Assembly: GCF_002101775.1 (NCBI RefSeq)
Contig: NZ_LQPI01000085.1
Coordinates: forward strand, 1-56,907
Origin: Mycolicibacter nonchromogenicus
GTDB taxonomy: Bacteria; Actinomycetota; Actinomycetes; Mycobacteriales; Mycobacteriaceae
Reading direction: 5' to 3'
DNA: 56,907 nt
A program made the position numbers and the translations under genes. Below are positions 31,023-43,224 of the stretch, one piece after another (within the stretch, counting starts at the first letter, position 1; each line of letters begins with the position of its first letter). Below the pieces are notes generated by a model that was not told where the DNA came from, did not search any database, and saw only the letters and a program-made list of their open reading frames with translations.

Positions 31023-33161
31023 GTGGGTAGGCACAGTTTCCCCGGCCCGGACGATTCCGACGACGTGGGCGCCGACCAGCCCGACGACAGCACCTTCTCC
31101 GACGGCCCCGAACTGTTCGGCTACGGCGACCCCGACGACGACGACTACGTCGACGACTATCACGACGCGTTCTATGACGAGGCGTTCGATGACGAGGAGT
31201 TTTCCGACGACGGGCTTTCCGGCGGCGCCGGATCGCGCTACGACGACGCGCGATACGAGCGCACCGGATCCGAGACCGTCGACCCCGCGCAGTACATGCG
31301 TCGCAGCGGTGAACCCGATCCGCAGTCGCGTTACCGCACCGGGCCCTTCGGTGCCATTGGCGGCGGGGCCGCCGAGTCGTCGGCCTCCGAGTCCGATGAG
31401 GCGCGCGGCGGCCATCGCGATCTCGAGCGGTGGCGCCGGCATCGCAACGACTCGAGTCCGCGAGGCGTCAGCGTCGGCGTGGTCACCGCACTGGTGACGG
31501 TGATCGTCGTTGTGGGCGCGGTGATTCTGTGGCGCTTCTTCGGCAACTCGCTGTCGCATCGTTCCGCCGTCGCCGCCGGCCACTGCCCGGAAGGTGATCT
31601 GACGGTTGCCGTCGTCGCGGACCCGTCGATCGCCGATCACGTGCAGGGTTTCGCCGACCGGTTCAACAAGACCGCCAAGCCGATCGGCGATCGCTGTGTG
31701 TCGGTGCAGGTCAAGCCGGTCGATTCCGATGCCGTGGTCAGCGGTTTCATCGGCGACTGGCCGGCTCAGCTGGGCCAGCGGCCGGCACTGTGGATTCCGG
31801 GCAGTTCGGTCTCCACGGCCCGGCTCCAGGAGTCCGCGGGGTCGGAGACGGTCAGCGACAGTCGCTCACTGGTCAGCACGCCGGTCTTGCTGGCGATCCG
31901 TCCCGAACTCAAAACCGCCCTGCAGAACCAGAGTTGGGCAAGCCTGCCGGATCTGCAGGCCGACCCCGACGGACTGGGGCAACTCGGGTTGCCCGGTTGG
32001 GGGTCGCTGCGACTGGCGCTGCCGATCGGCGGTAACGGCGACGCCGCGTTCCTGGCCGGCGAGGCGGTGGCCGCCGGTGTGGCGCCCAAGGACGCCCCCG
32101 TCCTTGATGGGGTCGCCGGGGTGCAGCGGCTGGTGGGCGGACAACCCGAGCTCGCCGACGCGTCACTCGCCGAGGCTATGAACGTGCTTCTGCGCCAGGG
32201 CGATCTGGCGGCTGCACCCGTGCACGCCGTGGTGACCACCGAGCAGCAACTGTTCACCCGCGGCCAGTCGCTGTCGGATCCGGCGACGGAACTGAGTTCC
32301 TGGCGACCGCCGGGGCCGGCGGCGGTGGCCGACTACCCCACCGTGTTGCTCGCCGGATCCTGGTTGTCGCAGGAACAGGTCAGTGCGGCCAGCGAATTCG
32401 CTCGATTCGCCCGCAAGCCCGACCAGCTCGCCGAGTTGGCCAAGGCCGGGTTCCGGGTGGAAGGGGTGGCACCGCCCAGCAGCGAGGTGACCGGTTTCCC
32501 GCCGGTGTCGGACACGCTGTCGGTCGGCGACAATGCCACCCGCGCCGCCCTGGCCAATGCCCTGACCACCCTGCCCGGCGCCGCGGCGGTCACCACCGTG
32601 ATGCTCGACCAGTCGATGGTCACCGACGAGGGCGGCAAGAGCCGGTTGGCCCATGTGATCGCTGCGCTGGATCAACGGATCAAAGCGCTGCCCCCGGATT
32701 CGTCGGTGGGCCTGTGGACCTTCGACGGCACCGAGGGCCGAAATGTGGTCACCGGCGGCTCGCTGGATGAGCCGCTCAACGGCGGGACTCGCGCGGAGGC
32801 CTTGACCAGCGAACTCAATGAGCTGAGCTCGACGCCCGGGGGTGCGGTGTCCTTCACGACGCTGCGCCTGGTCTACAACCAGGCGTTGGCCAATTACCGG
32901 CCCGGGCAGGCCAACTCGGTGCTTGTCATCACCGCGGGCCCGCACACCGACCGCACCTTGGACGGCGCCGGCCTGCAAGACTTCATCCGGGCCAACATCG
33001 ACCCGCAGCGACCGGTGGCCGTCAACGTCATCGACTTCGGCGACGACGCCGACCAGGCGACCTGGCAGTCGGTGGCACAGCTTTCCGGCGGCACCTACCA
33101 GAATCTGCGCGGGGCGGACTCCCCCGAACTGGCCGGTGCCCTGAACTCGCTGCTGAGCTGA
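31023..33161 (+). CDS. Membrane-anchored VWA/substrate-binding-like protein (Rv1836c type)
   Basis: 712 residues from a GTG. The N-terminal 150 residues are strongly acidic and disordered (DDDDYVDDYHDAFYDEAFDDEE). One membrane helix follows (about 152-172, VVTALVTVIVVVGAVILW). The outer part begins with a periplasmic-binding-like domain (LTVAVVADPSIADHVQGFADRF) and ends with a von Willebrand A-like domain (about 540-705; VMLDQSMVTDEGG, SVGLWTFDG, SVLVITAGPHTD). The MIDAS motif is imperfect. Function unknown. Conserved beside glcB. Confidence 0.85.
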   Translation: MGRHSFPGPDDSDDVGADQPDDSTFSDGPELFGYGDPDDDDYVDDYHDAFYDEAFDDEEFSDDGLSGGAGSRYDDARYERTGSETVDPAQYMRRSGEPDPQSRYRTGPFGAIGGGAAESSASESDEARGGHRDLERWRRHRNDSSPRGVSVGVVTALVTVIVVVGAVILWRFFGNSLSHRSAVAAGHCPEGDLTVAVVADPSIADHVQGFADRFNKTAKPIGDRCVSVQVKPVDSDAVVSGFIGDWPAQLGQRPALWIPGSSVSTARLQESAGSETVSDSRSLVSTPVLLAIRPELKTALQNQSWASLPDLQADPDGLGQLGLPGWGSLRLALPIGGNGDAAFLAGEAVAAGVAPKDAPVLDGVAGVQRLVGGQPELADASLAEAMNVLLRQGDLAAAPVHAVVTTEQQLFTRGQSLSDPATELSSWRPPGPAAVADYPTVLLAGSWLSQEQVSAASEFARFARKPDQLAELAKAGFRVEGVAPPSSEVTGFPPVSDTLSVGDNATRAALANALTTLPGAAAVTTVMLDQSMVTDEGGKSRLAHVIAALDQRIKALPPDSSVGLWTFDGTEGRNVVTGGSLDEPLNGGTRAEALTSELNELSSTPGGAVSFTTLRLVYNQALANYRPGQANSVLVITAGPHTDRTLDGAGLQDFIRANIDPQRPVAVNVIDFGDDADQATWQSVAQLSGGTYQNLRGADSPELAGALNSLLS

Positions 33162-33164
33162 GGC

Positions 33165-34274
33165 CTACCAGGCCAGCAGGTCGAAAATCTGTTGCGGCAG
33201 TTGACCTTCGAGGAAGTCCACCAGCAGGTCGGCCAGGTAGGGATTCACCCAGTTGCCGACGAGGTCACCGGGATTGAGTGAGTAGTCGTCGAGTTGCAGG
33301 AAGCCGAGCAGGTCTGCGAGGTCCAGTCCGTTGAACAGCCAGACGAGGTCCAGTCCGAGTGGGCCATCGGTCAGCACTCCGCCCAGTGGGCCGCCAAGCC
33401 CACTGATCAGGTCGTTCAGGGTCAGGGCGCCGAGGGAGTCGTCGAAGCCGAGATCTTGCAGGATGCCGCCGATGGTCACGTTGCCCAGGGACACGAAGGC
33501 GCCGCCCACGGTCCCCAGCAGTGCGCCCAGGGTCTCGTCGATGTCCAGGTCACCCAGCAGATCGCCGAGGGTGAATGTGTTGAGCAACGATTCCAGCTCG
33601 TCAGCCCCCAGAAGGGTGCTGACGAGCTCCGTCAGCAGCGGCCCCACCAGGGGAATGGTCTCGAGTTGTTCGGCCGCCGTCTCATTGAGCCAGTTGATGG
33701 CCTGCGTCAGCAGACCGACGTCGGACAGCAGGCTGCCGAAGGGCTCGGTGGCCAACGTGCCGTCGCCAAGACTGACCAGCAGTTGGCCCACGGCGAGCGG
33801 TATCTCGGCGTTGATGCCGAATGCGCTGACCACATCGGCGAGCCTGAAGTTGTCGAACGCGAGGTCCAGATCGAGATTGCGGAGAAAGTCGGCGTCGGGG
33901 ACCAGCTCGGCCACCACATCGATCAGGCTGTACCCGCTCAATCCGAGGTCGCCCAGGCCCAGATAATCCAGCAGATCGCCCAGGGTGCTGACATTGGTGG
34001 CCCAGTTCAGCAGATCCCCCAGGCCTTCCCCGCTGAGCCCCAGGCCACTCACCAGACCGCCCAGGGTCAGGGTGCCGAGGCGGACCTGGTCGATCACACC
34101 GTCGATGCCGGCGACCGTGTCGGCGGGCAGGTCGAGGTAGGAGGCGGTCAGCGCCACGGCGGGCGATGCCGCGCACGCCTGCGGTGGCACGGTGACCGGG
34201 ACGGCGGTGAGCAGTCCAGCGCTGACCAGGGCGATTCCGGCGGTGACCCGTGAGCGGGAAATGGGCTCCGGCAC
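33165..34274 (-). CDS. Secreted Leu/Gly/Asp-rich repeat protein of unknown function
   Basis: 369 residues from a GTG with TAGGAGGA upstream. A signal peptide covers about residues 1-36 (GIALVSAGLLTAVPVTV). The rest is a very acidic string of degenerate units about 20-35 residues long with the theme TLGDLLxxLGLDDxL: TLGDLLDYLGLGDLGLSG, TLGDLLGDLDIDETLGALLG, TIGGILQDLGFDDSLGALT and LADLLGFLQLDDYSLNP. I do not recognise the family. The periodic Leu/Gly/Asp pattern suggests a solenoid or amphipathic self-associating surface protein. It converges with the VWA protein gene, only 3 bp apart. Confidence 0.75.
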   Translation of the reverse strand: MPEPISRSRVTAGIALVSAGLLTAVPVTVPPQACAASPAVALTASYLDLPADTVAGIDGVIDQVRLGTLTLGGLVSGLGLSGEGLGDLLNWATNVSTLGDLLDYLGLGDLGLSGYSLIDVVAELVPDADFLRNLDLDLAFDNFRLADVVSAFGINAEIPLAVGQLLVSLGDGTLATEPFGSLLSDVGLLTQAINWLNETAAEQLETIPLVGPLLTELVSTLLGADELESLLNTFTLGDLLGDLDIDETLGALLGTVGGAFVSLGNVTIGGILQDLGFDDSLGALTLNDLISGLGGPLGGVLTDGPLGLDLVWLFNGLDLADLLGFLQLDDYSLNPGDLVGNWVNPYLADLLVDFLEGQLPQQIFDLLAW

Positions 34275-34396
34275 GAGTCCTCCTAGATACGACCTCAGCC
34301 CACAAATGGGTAAGGCGATCTTAGACGCTTTCGCGCTTCTCCTGAGACTTTGCTGGCTATTTGCCGAATATCACAGGCGTTGCCGCGCTCGGCGGC

Positions 34397-37228
<2,832 letters not shown>

Positions 37229-37257
37229 GGGATCTCCTGGGCGCTAGACGAATTCGT

Positions 37258-37470
37258 GTCCTCCCCCTCTGTCGTCTGCCCGGCCCGGGCGCCTGAGAGA
37301 TTCGGCGCCGAGATTCGGCGCCTTTCCCCATGGGCGGGTGCAGCCCGAACGGGCGTCACCGCTTTCCAGAGGCATCACTGCCGGCGCGGTCCCGGGTGCC
37401 TGAGAGGTTGACGGAGAGGTATTGCTCCTTCGGCGTCCGCGGCTGGCTGCCACGGAACTCTCCCGCGCGA
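37258..37470 (-). ncRNA. Tandem glycine riboswitch upstream of gcvP
   Basis: Read on the minus strand from 37464, GGGAGAGTTCC opens aptamer 1. It is followed by GCCGAAGGAGCAA and CCTCTCAGGCACCCGGGACCG, the conserved core of the gcvT-type glycine aptamer. A second aptamer runs on with GGAAAGCGG, GGCGCCGAATCTCTCAGGCG and CAGACGACAGAGGGGGA. The leader ends about 30 nt before the gcvP GTG, close enough for ribosome-site control. A TAAGAT box at 37487-37492 is a candidate -10 just upstream. Confidence 0.9.
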
Positions 37471-37591
37471 GGCTGATGCGGGGCCTATCTTACCCGCTCA
37501 ACCCGGCCCGACCTGCACCGCCGGACGTGACCTCGATCGTGGTATACATGAGAGCAAATCTGTCACATTCCTACCAGTTCAGGTGGTGGAG

Positions 37592-38494
37592 ATGGTCTCG
37601 CTGCGAGCGCGCATCGTCGACGAATTCGAGAACATCACCGGCCGGCATGACGATCCCGCCGTCTACGGCGGCCGGCCCGGCGACGCCGGTCTGATCGGGC
37701 CGGGCAGTGTGTCCTGGGAAATCAACGCGGACGTGGCCGCGGTGGCACAGGCGGGGTTGCCGGCGATCGTGCTGGAGATACTGCATCCGTCGGTGATCGC
37801 CGGCGTGCAGGATCTTTCGACGTACCGCCAGGATCCGTTCCGGCGCGCTCGCACCACCCTCGGTTATGTGTTGACGACGACCTTCGGCAACACCGAAGCC
37901 GCGACACGGCTGATCGAACAGGTCAAGTCCATCCATGCCCAGGTGACGGGCACCCGACCCGACGGGGTGGCCTATCGGGCCCTGGACCCCGATCTGCTGG
38001 CCTGGGTGCACACCTGCATTCCGTGGATGATCATGCGCACATTCGAGCGCACGAATCGTCCGTTGACACCGCAGGAACGCGACCGATACCTGGCCGAACA
38101 GGCCACGATCGGCCGGATGGCGGGCGCGCAGTGGGTGCCGTCGACCATGGCCGAGCTCGACGACTACGTGGCCCGGATGCGCCCGCAACTGTGCGTCAAC
38201 GCCCAGACCCGCGAATTCATCGAGTTCCTGCTCACCGCCCCCTTCTACCCCGACCTGCCCGATCCGCTGGACCGCGCATTACACCGGTTCGCGGTCCATG
38301 CCGGCATGAGCTACGCACCGCGATGGGCGCGAGAACTCACCGGATTCGACCGGCCGTCTGTCCTGGTTCGGCGCCTGATCGGCCCGGCGCTGCAGTTCGA
38401 CGCCCGCCGGCTGCGATGGGCCTACGGCCTTCCCCCCTACGCCCGGCTGGCGCAACAACGCGCCGCCGGTCTGGCGACCGCAGCCGCGCCGTGA
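37592..38494 (+). CDS. MpaB-family (DUF2236) haem oxygenase-like protein
   Basis: 300 residues from ATG 37592, with AGG eight bases upstream; a GTG at 37583 is also in frame. Characteristic of the ER-bound oxygenase/latex-clearing-type family: GPGSVSWEINAD near the N-terminus, LEILHPSVIAGVQDLSTYRQDPFRRARTT, LAWVHTCIPWMIM, and a late HRFAVHAGM. Members bind haem b through conserved His. The substrate is unknown. It overlaps the TetR gene by 4 bp, so the regulator probably controls it. A TATACA box lies near 37540. Confidence 0.82.
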   Translation: MVSLRARIVDEFENITGRHDDPAVYGGRPGDAGLIGPGSVSWEINADVAAVAQAGLPAIVLEILHPSVIAGVQDLSTYRQDPFRRARTTLGYVLTTTFGNTEAATRLIEQVKSIHAQVTGTRPDGVAYRALDPDLLAWVHTCIPWMIMRTFERTNRPLTPQERDRYLAEQATIGRMAGAQWVPSTMAELDDYVARMRPQLCVNAQTREFIEFLLTAPFYPDLPDPLDRALHRFAVHAGMSYAPRWARELTGFDRPSVLVRRLIGPALQFDARRLRWAYGLPPYARLAQQRAAGLATAAAP

Positions 38495-39114
38495 TCGACT
38501 CCCAGTTCGTCACGGTCATCGGCGAGGCCGTCGCGGGGTCGCCGGCCGAACATGCCAACGATCGGACCGCCCAGCGCATTCTGGACGCCGCCGTTGCCGA
38601 GGCTGCGACCGTGGGGCTGCGACGCCTCACCATCGAAGACGTGGTGCGGCGCGCCGGCGTGTCGCGAATGACGGCCTATCGCCGCTTTCCCCGTCGCGAA
38701 GATCTGATCCAAGCCCTGATTCGCCGGGAGACGCAGCGCTTTCTGGCTGTGGTGGCCGACGCCATCGACAACACACCCGACCCTCGCCACGGGGTGGCGG
38801 AGGCCTTCGTCGCAGCCATCGCGTTCGCCCGTGAGCATCCGATGCTGAGTCGGGCCGGGCAGTTCGAGCCGCTGCCTCCCGCCGAGTCCGCGGATCTGCT
38901 GGCGATGGGATCGGCGTTCATCGCCAACTACATTCACGGCGACGCGCCCGGTGAGCCGAGCCGGTCGGTGCGCTGGGTGGCCGACGTGTTCGCCCGGTTG
39001 TTCCTGACCTATGTCTCGCTGCCGTCGACCGATCCGGATTTCCGCGATGACGCGGCACTGCGGCGCTTCGCCGAAGAAGTCCTCACGCCGATGGCCGAAC
39101 GGGCCGTCGGCTAA
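38491..39114 (+). CDS. TetR/AcrR-family transcriptional regulator
   Basis: 207 residues from GTG 38491, overlapping the MpaB stop (GTGA). N-terminal TetR helix-turn-helix: RILDAAVAEAATVGLRRLTI, EDVVRRAGVSRMTAYRRFPR, REDLIQALIRRE. The C-terminal ligand domain is not assignable. Likely local regulator of the MpaB gene. Confidence 0.88.
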   Translation: MIDSQFVTVIGEAVAGSPAEHANDRTAQRILDAAVAEAATVGLRRLTIEDVVRRAGVSRMTAYRRFPRREDLIQALIRRETQRFLAVVADAIDNTPDPRHGVAEAFVAAIAFAREHPMLSRAGQFEPLPPAESADLLAMGSAFIANYIHGDAPGEPSRSVRWVADVFARLFLTYVSLPSTDPDFRDDAALRRFAEEVLTPMAERAVG

Positions 39115-39129
39115 GAGCGGCGGCGCGGC

Positions 39130-39765
39130 CTAACCGGTTTTGCGGTCGCGGAACTTGCGACGGCTGGCCAGTTCGTCTTCGGGGGCGGCGATCGACTCGC
39201 CGCCGTCGGCGCGCTCCCCGGGGAAGTCGGAGATCACGCCGGTCAACTCGCGCATCGCACCCGAGACCGCGATGCCGAACACACCCTGGCCGCCCTGCAG
39301 CAGGTCGACGACCTCTTCTGCCGAGGTGCACTCGTAGACGGTGGTGCCGTCGGAGAACAGCGTGATGTTGGCCAGGTCCTGCACACCGCGCTCACGAAGG
39401 TGGTCGACGGCGATCCGGATGTTGTGCAGCGAGATCCCGGTGTCGAGCAGTCGCTTGACGATCTTGAGAACCAGGATGTCCTTGAACGAGTACAGCCGCT
39501 GGCTGCCGGAGCCGGCCGCGCCCCGGATAGAGGGCACCACCAGCGAGGTACGCGCCCAGTAGTCGAGCTGGCGGTAGGTGATGCCGGCGATCTGGCAGGC
39601 GCTGGGGCCGCGATACCCGACGAGTTCGTCGGGGACGGAGTCGTCCGGGAACAGGCCGCCCTGTACGGGTTGGCCGGCGCTGGAAGGGGCCGCGGGCACC
39701 TCGCGGTCATCCTTTTCGGACTGAGCCGTGAAGTCCAGCTGTTCCTGCCCCGGTTGGTCGCCCAC
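39130..39765 (-). CDS. MerR-family regulator, Rv1830 (ResR/McdR) type
   Basis: 211 residues from GTG 39765, with GAGAGGAAG upstream; a longer upstream frame is unsupported. MerR DNA-binding region about 45-120 (YRQLDYWARTSLVVPSIRG, QRLYSFKDILVLKIVKRLL). The Rv1830 orthologue has been linked to growth, division and antibiotic resilience in clinical strains. Same strand and order as the Rv1826-Rv1830 block. Confidence 0.9.
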   Translation of the reverse strand: MGDQPGQEQLDFTAQSEKDDREVPAAPSSAGQPVQGGLFPDDSVPDELVGYRGPSACQIAGITYRQLDYWARTSLVVPSIRGAAGSGSQRLYSFKDILVLKIVKRLLDTGISLHNIRIAVDHLRERGVQDLANITLFSDGTTVYECTSAEEVVDLLQGGQGVFGIAVSGAMRELTGVISDFPGERADGGESIAAPEDELASRRKFRDRKTG

Positions 39766-39998
39766 GCTGCTTCCTCTCGCCGATCGCGCTCGTTGCCACT
39801 GGCTGGCCGGTGGCCGCGTTTGCTCTTGCCCGAGTTGGTCGTGAGCATACGCCGTCCGACGAGCTGCCGTGCAGTTGTTCCCGCCGTGGTTCAAGTATGG
39901 GGGCCGCCATTTGCCCGCATTGTTTAGCTACGGGCGTGTCGCGCCGGGCGCAAAGAGATGCAACGGATCTGTGACGAGCCTGAGTCCGCCGCGCCGGG

Positions 39999-40493
39999 TC
40001 AGGTTGCTTTGAAATCGTCCGGCGACACGCTATCGAGGAATTCCTTGAACTTCTCCACCTCGTCTTCACGCACCGCGCCGGCCGTCTCGTCATCACCCTC
40101 GTCGGGGATGAGCAGACCCGCTTCGGCCAGCACCGCTTCCTCGACGTAGATCGGCACACCCACCCGCAGTGCAATGGCCACCGAGTCCGACGGGCGCGCC
40201 GAGACCGTGATGTCGCGGTCGAAGATCAGGTCGGCGTAGAACGTGCCCTCCTGCAGATCGACGATTCGGACCTCTTTGAGCGAATGTCCCAGTGCGCCGA
40301 TCAGGTCGCGGATCAAGTCGTGAGTCAGGGGCCGGGCCGGCTCCACGCCCTGCTGCTCCAAGGCGATGGCGGCGGCTTCGGCCTGCCCGATCCAAATCGG
40401 GAGATATCGATCACCGTCGGCCTCGCGCAGGAGCAGCACCGGCTGGTTCTGCGGCTGCTCGACGCGGATGCCGACCACGCGTACTTCACCCAT
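39999..40493 (-). CDS. Bifunctional nuclease domain protein (DUF151, Rv1829 type)
   Basis: 164 residues. BFN motifs: MGEVRVVGIRVE, LPIWIGQAEAAAIALEQQG, RPLTHDLIRDLIGALG, FYADLIFDRD, SARPSDSVAIALRVGVPIYV. The family has DNase/RNase activity in plants and Thermotoga, but its role in mycobacteria is unknown. Confidence 0.92.
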   Translation of the reverse strand: MGEVRVVGIRVEQPQNQPVLLLREADGDRYLPIWIGQAEAAAIALEQQGVEPARPLTHDLIRDLIGALGHSLKEVRIVDLQEGTFYADLIFDRDITVSARPSDSVAIALRVGVPIYVEEAVLAEAGLLIPDEGDDETAGAVREDEVEKFKEFLDSVSPDDFKAT

Positions 40494-40617
40494 CTCCAGT
40501 CAGCCCTCCGCGTTCGCGATTGTCTCAAGTCCTTGTCGTACCAGTGTGACTCACTGCGAAACCTCCGGTCGGACAACCGCACGCCCCGCAACGAGCCGTC
40601 GAGGCGAAGTCTAGTCC

Positions 40618-41343
40618 TCAGCCGTGCAGTACGTCGTGTACCGAGGACTTGAGCAGCGCCGTGTGCAGGGCGATCGCCAGTGACGCGACTTCACGTGCCA
40701 AGTCGTCGGCCCGGTCGCGCGCTCCCGCCTTGCCGCCCTTGACCAGTGGGCCCGCGATCTGGGCGATCAGGTCCGACTGCCGGTCGGCCGCAGAGCGAAA
40801 CGCCCGCAGGTGCCGCGGCTCCACGCCGTATTCGGCCAGCCCGCGCGCGCACTGGACGATCACCACCGCATGCTCGTCGAACAACCCGCCCGGTCCGGCG
40901 GTGATCACGCCCGATCGAAGCAATGCCGTCAACAGCGCGTCGTCGCCGCCCGAGCGCGCCAGCAGATCCTCCCGGCTCAGCCGCACCTGCCGGGCCGGCG
41001 CGGGCAACGGCGGTGTGTCGCCGTCGGCCGACACCAGGCGGGGCGTGGGGTACGGCGACTCCGGCGACGGCAGTGCACCGTCCTCCTCGGCGTCCAGCCG
41101 CGCCTTGATCACCTTCAACGGCAGGTAATGGTCACGTTGCGCGGTCAGCACGTAACGCAGCCGTGCGCAGTCGTACGCGCTGAAACGGCGGTAGCCCGAG
41201 GCCGCTCGCCGCGGCATGACCAGCCCCTCGGTTTCCAAGAAACGAATCTTGGAGACCGTGACGTCGGGAAATTCCGGCCGAAGCAGATCCAGTACCGCTC
41301 CGATTGACATCCCGGCCAGTTCAGGGCTGTCAGGCGCGGTCAT
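40618..41343 (-). CDS. ftsR: MerR-family division regulator, FtsR/Rv1828 type
   Basis: 241 residues. N-terminal winged helix MSIGAVLDLLRPEFPDVTVS, KIRFLETEGLVMPRRAASGYRRF, then a helical region and C-terminal effector part. The corynebacterial orthologue FtsR activates ftsZ. Its ATG overlaps the garA stop by one base, so the two are coupled. Confidence 0.9.
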   Translation of the reverse strand: MTAPDSPELAGMSIGAVLDLLRPEFPDVTVSKIRFLETEGLVMPRRAASGYRRFSAYDCARLRYVLTAQRDHYLPLKVIKARLDAEEDGALPSPESPYPTPRLVSADGDTPPLPAPARQVRLSREDLLARSGGDDALLTALLRSGVITAGPGGLFDEHAVVIVQCARGLAEYGVEPRHLRAFRSAADRQSDLIAQIAGPLVKGGKAGARDRADDLAREVASLAIALHTALLKSSVHDVLHG

Positions 41344-41828
41344 TAGCTGCCCGGCCCGGCCTCGGTCTCACCCGTCTTCGGGCCGGTCAGAAACACCAGG
41401 CGGAACTTGCCGACCTGTACCTCGTCGCCATTGGCCAGCACCGCCGAATCGACGGGCTCCCGGTTGACGTAGGTGCCGTTGAGGCTGCCGACGTCGACCA
41501 CCTGAAATTCGTTGCCCTCCAGGCGGAACTCGGCGTGACGCCTGCTGACCGTGACGTCATCGAGGAAGATGTCGCTGTCCGGGTGCCGGCCGGCCGCGGT
41601 GACCGGCTGGTCGAGCAGGAACCGCGATCCGGCGTTGGGACCGCGCTTGACCACCAGCAGCGCCGAACCCGCGGGCAGCCCCTCCACACCCGAGGTCAGG
41701 CTCTCGCCGCCCGCCTGAGCGGGAGCGTCGAGTTCGTTCAGGAAGTCGGCACGGAAAACCGAAGTGGTTTCCGCGGTGACCTCGTCGCCTGCCTGGTCTT
41801 GCCCCGTTGCCGGGTCCTTCTCCGTCAC
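41343..41828 (-). CDS. garA: GarA, FHA-domain regulator of 2-oxoglutarate metabolism
   Basis: 161 residues from a GTG. The ETTSVF motif near residue 20 holds the threonines phosphorylated by PknG and PknB. The FHA domain (about 70-145) shows GRHPDSDIFLDDVTVSRRHA and SLNGTYVN. Unphosphorylated GarA inhibits 2-oxoglutarate dehydrogenase and NAD-glutamate dehydrogenase and activates glutamate synthase; phosphorylation switches it off by self-binding. Confidence 0.96.
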   Translation of the reverse strand: MTEKDPATGQDQAGDEVTAETTSVFRADFLNELDAPAQAGGESLTSGVEGLPAGSALLVVKRGPNAGSRFLLDQPVTAAGRHPDSDIFLDDVTVSRRHAEFRLEGNEFQVVDVGSLNGTYVNREPVDSAVLANGDEVQVGKFRLVFLTGPKTGETEAGPGS

Positions 41829-42003
41829 CCGCTACTCCTCACTGGCCGCTGTTGTGCTACCTGGTCGCGCCTGCCGGACATGTGTTGCGCCCAACCCTGA
41901 ATCGTTGAGTCGACCGTACCGCGCAGCGGTCCGTCATGTCCCCCGCACCGCGGGATCGTGTCGCCGGATGCCCGGCGAGTCCCGGCAGGCAGGCTAGCAA
42001 TCG

Positions 42004-42417
42004 TCATTCCGACAACGTCGCCCGGTAGGCATCGGCGGTCAGCAGCTCCGACAGCTTCTGGTCCAACGCCGCCGAATCCGCGTCGGCGACCTGAAGTTCC
42101 ACCAGCCAGCCCGCGCCGTAGGGGTCGGAGTTCACCAACTGCGGGCTGGCGTCCAGTTCGGCGTTGACGGCGCTCACCGACGCCGTGATCGGCGCGTACA
42201 GGTCGGAGACCGACTTGGTGGACTCCACCTCGCCGAAAGGCTCTCCCGCGGTGACTCCGGTGCCCGCTGCCGGCAGCTGAACAAAGACCACGTCACCGAG
42301 AGCGGCCTGGGCGAAGTCGGTGATGCCCACGCGGACGGTGTCCGGGCCGGTGCGGCGAACCCACTCGTGCTCAGAGGTGTAATACAGGTCGGCTGGAACT
42401 TGGCTTTCCGAGCTCAC
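42004..42417 (-). CDS. gcvH: Glycine cleavage system H protein
   Basis: 137 residues from GTG with AAGGAG upstream. EHEWVRR and the lipoylated lysine in VESTKSVSDLYAP identify H protein, which carries the aminomethyl group between the P and T proteins. Confidence 0.96.
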   Translation of the reverse strand: MSSESQVPADLYYTSEHEWVRRTGPDTVRVGITDFAQAALGDVVFVQLPAAGTGVTAGEPFGEVESTKSVSDLYAPITASVSAVNAELDASPQLVNSDPYGAGWLVELQVADADSAALDQKLSELLTADAYRATLSE

Positions 42418-42445
42418 GGTGATTGTGCTCCTTGCGCTGTGGGGC

Positions 42446-43219
42446 TCACTTGACTGGCTGAGCGTATTGGCGTGGTTTCGGTTGCCGCAACACGGTCACC
42501 TCAACCCGGTCGGCCTGCTGCACGCCCATGGCGCCGCCCAGTCGTTTGACGTTGTCGACGGCCCCGCCGGGTATGTTCATCGCGGCCGCCAGGGTGGGCG
42601 GATCCCCGATCGCCAGAACCGAATAGCGGGGCGTCAGCGCGGTGCCGTCGAATTCCACCTCGCCTGGGGCACCGGAGACCCACGAATCCACCCCGATGCG
42701 CACCGCGTTGGTGGCGTCGCGGACCTCCATCGCCTCGGCGCCGGCGGCCCGCAGCTCGTTGATCACGTCGAGCATCGTCTCGGGTCCGACCCCGCGGGCG
42801 GGATCGTCGACGGTGATCACCACGCCTGGCCCGACCGCGCCCACGGTGCCGATCATGATGGCCAGGGCCGCCAGCCGTGCCTGGGCGTTCTCGATGGCGG
42901 CCTGGTCACTGCTGCCGGACTCCTGCAGGGTGTTGAGGGTCTGCTGCAGTTCGGCGACTTCGGTGTTGAGGGTGGCCTCGCGTTGGCGCAGCGAGTCCAG
43001 CAGCACCAGCAGGTCGGCGGGCCGGGCCGTCTCCAGCGCGTCCTCGGAGTCGTTCTGGCGGACCTGAGTGACAATCGCCACGCCCAGCAGCAGGCACAGC
43101 ACCATCCCCAGCACGCTGAACAGCGGCCCGGATCGGCCGCGCGGAGGCGGTACGCCGTTCTGTGGGGGCGGCTGCGGCAGCTCGTGGCGGCCGTGTGACG
43201 CCGGGTCGGTGCTCCGCAT
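42446..43219 (-). CDS. DUF881 membrane-anchored protein (Rv1825 type)
   Basis: 257 residues. A Pro-rich cytosolic N-terminus, one helix (about 33-52), a coiled coil (about 60-115, LRQREATLNTEVAELQQ) and the DUF881 domain (GPGVVITVDDP, INELRAAGAEAMEVRD). Family members cluster with division and export genes; function unproven. Confidence 0.9.
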   Translation of the reverse strand: MRSTDPASHGRHELPQPPPQNGVPPPRGRSGPLFSVLGMVLCLLLGVAIVTQVRQNDSEDALETARPADLLVLLDSLRQREATLNTEVAELQQTLNTLQESGSSDQAAIENAQARLAALAIMIGTVGAVGPGVVITVDDPARGVGPETMLDVINELRAAGAEAMEVRDATNAVRIGVDSWVSGAPGEVEFDGTALTPRYSVLAIGDPPTLAAAMNIPGGAVDNVKRLGGAMGVQQADRVEVTVLRQPKPRQYAQPVK

Positions 43220-43224
43220 CGGTG

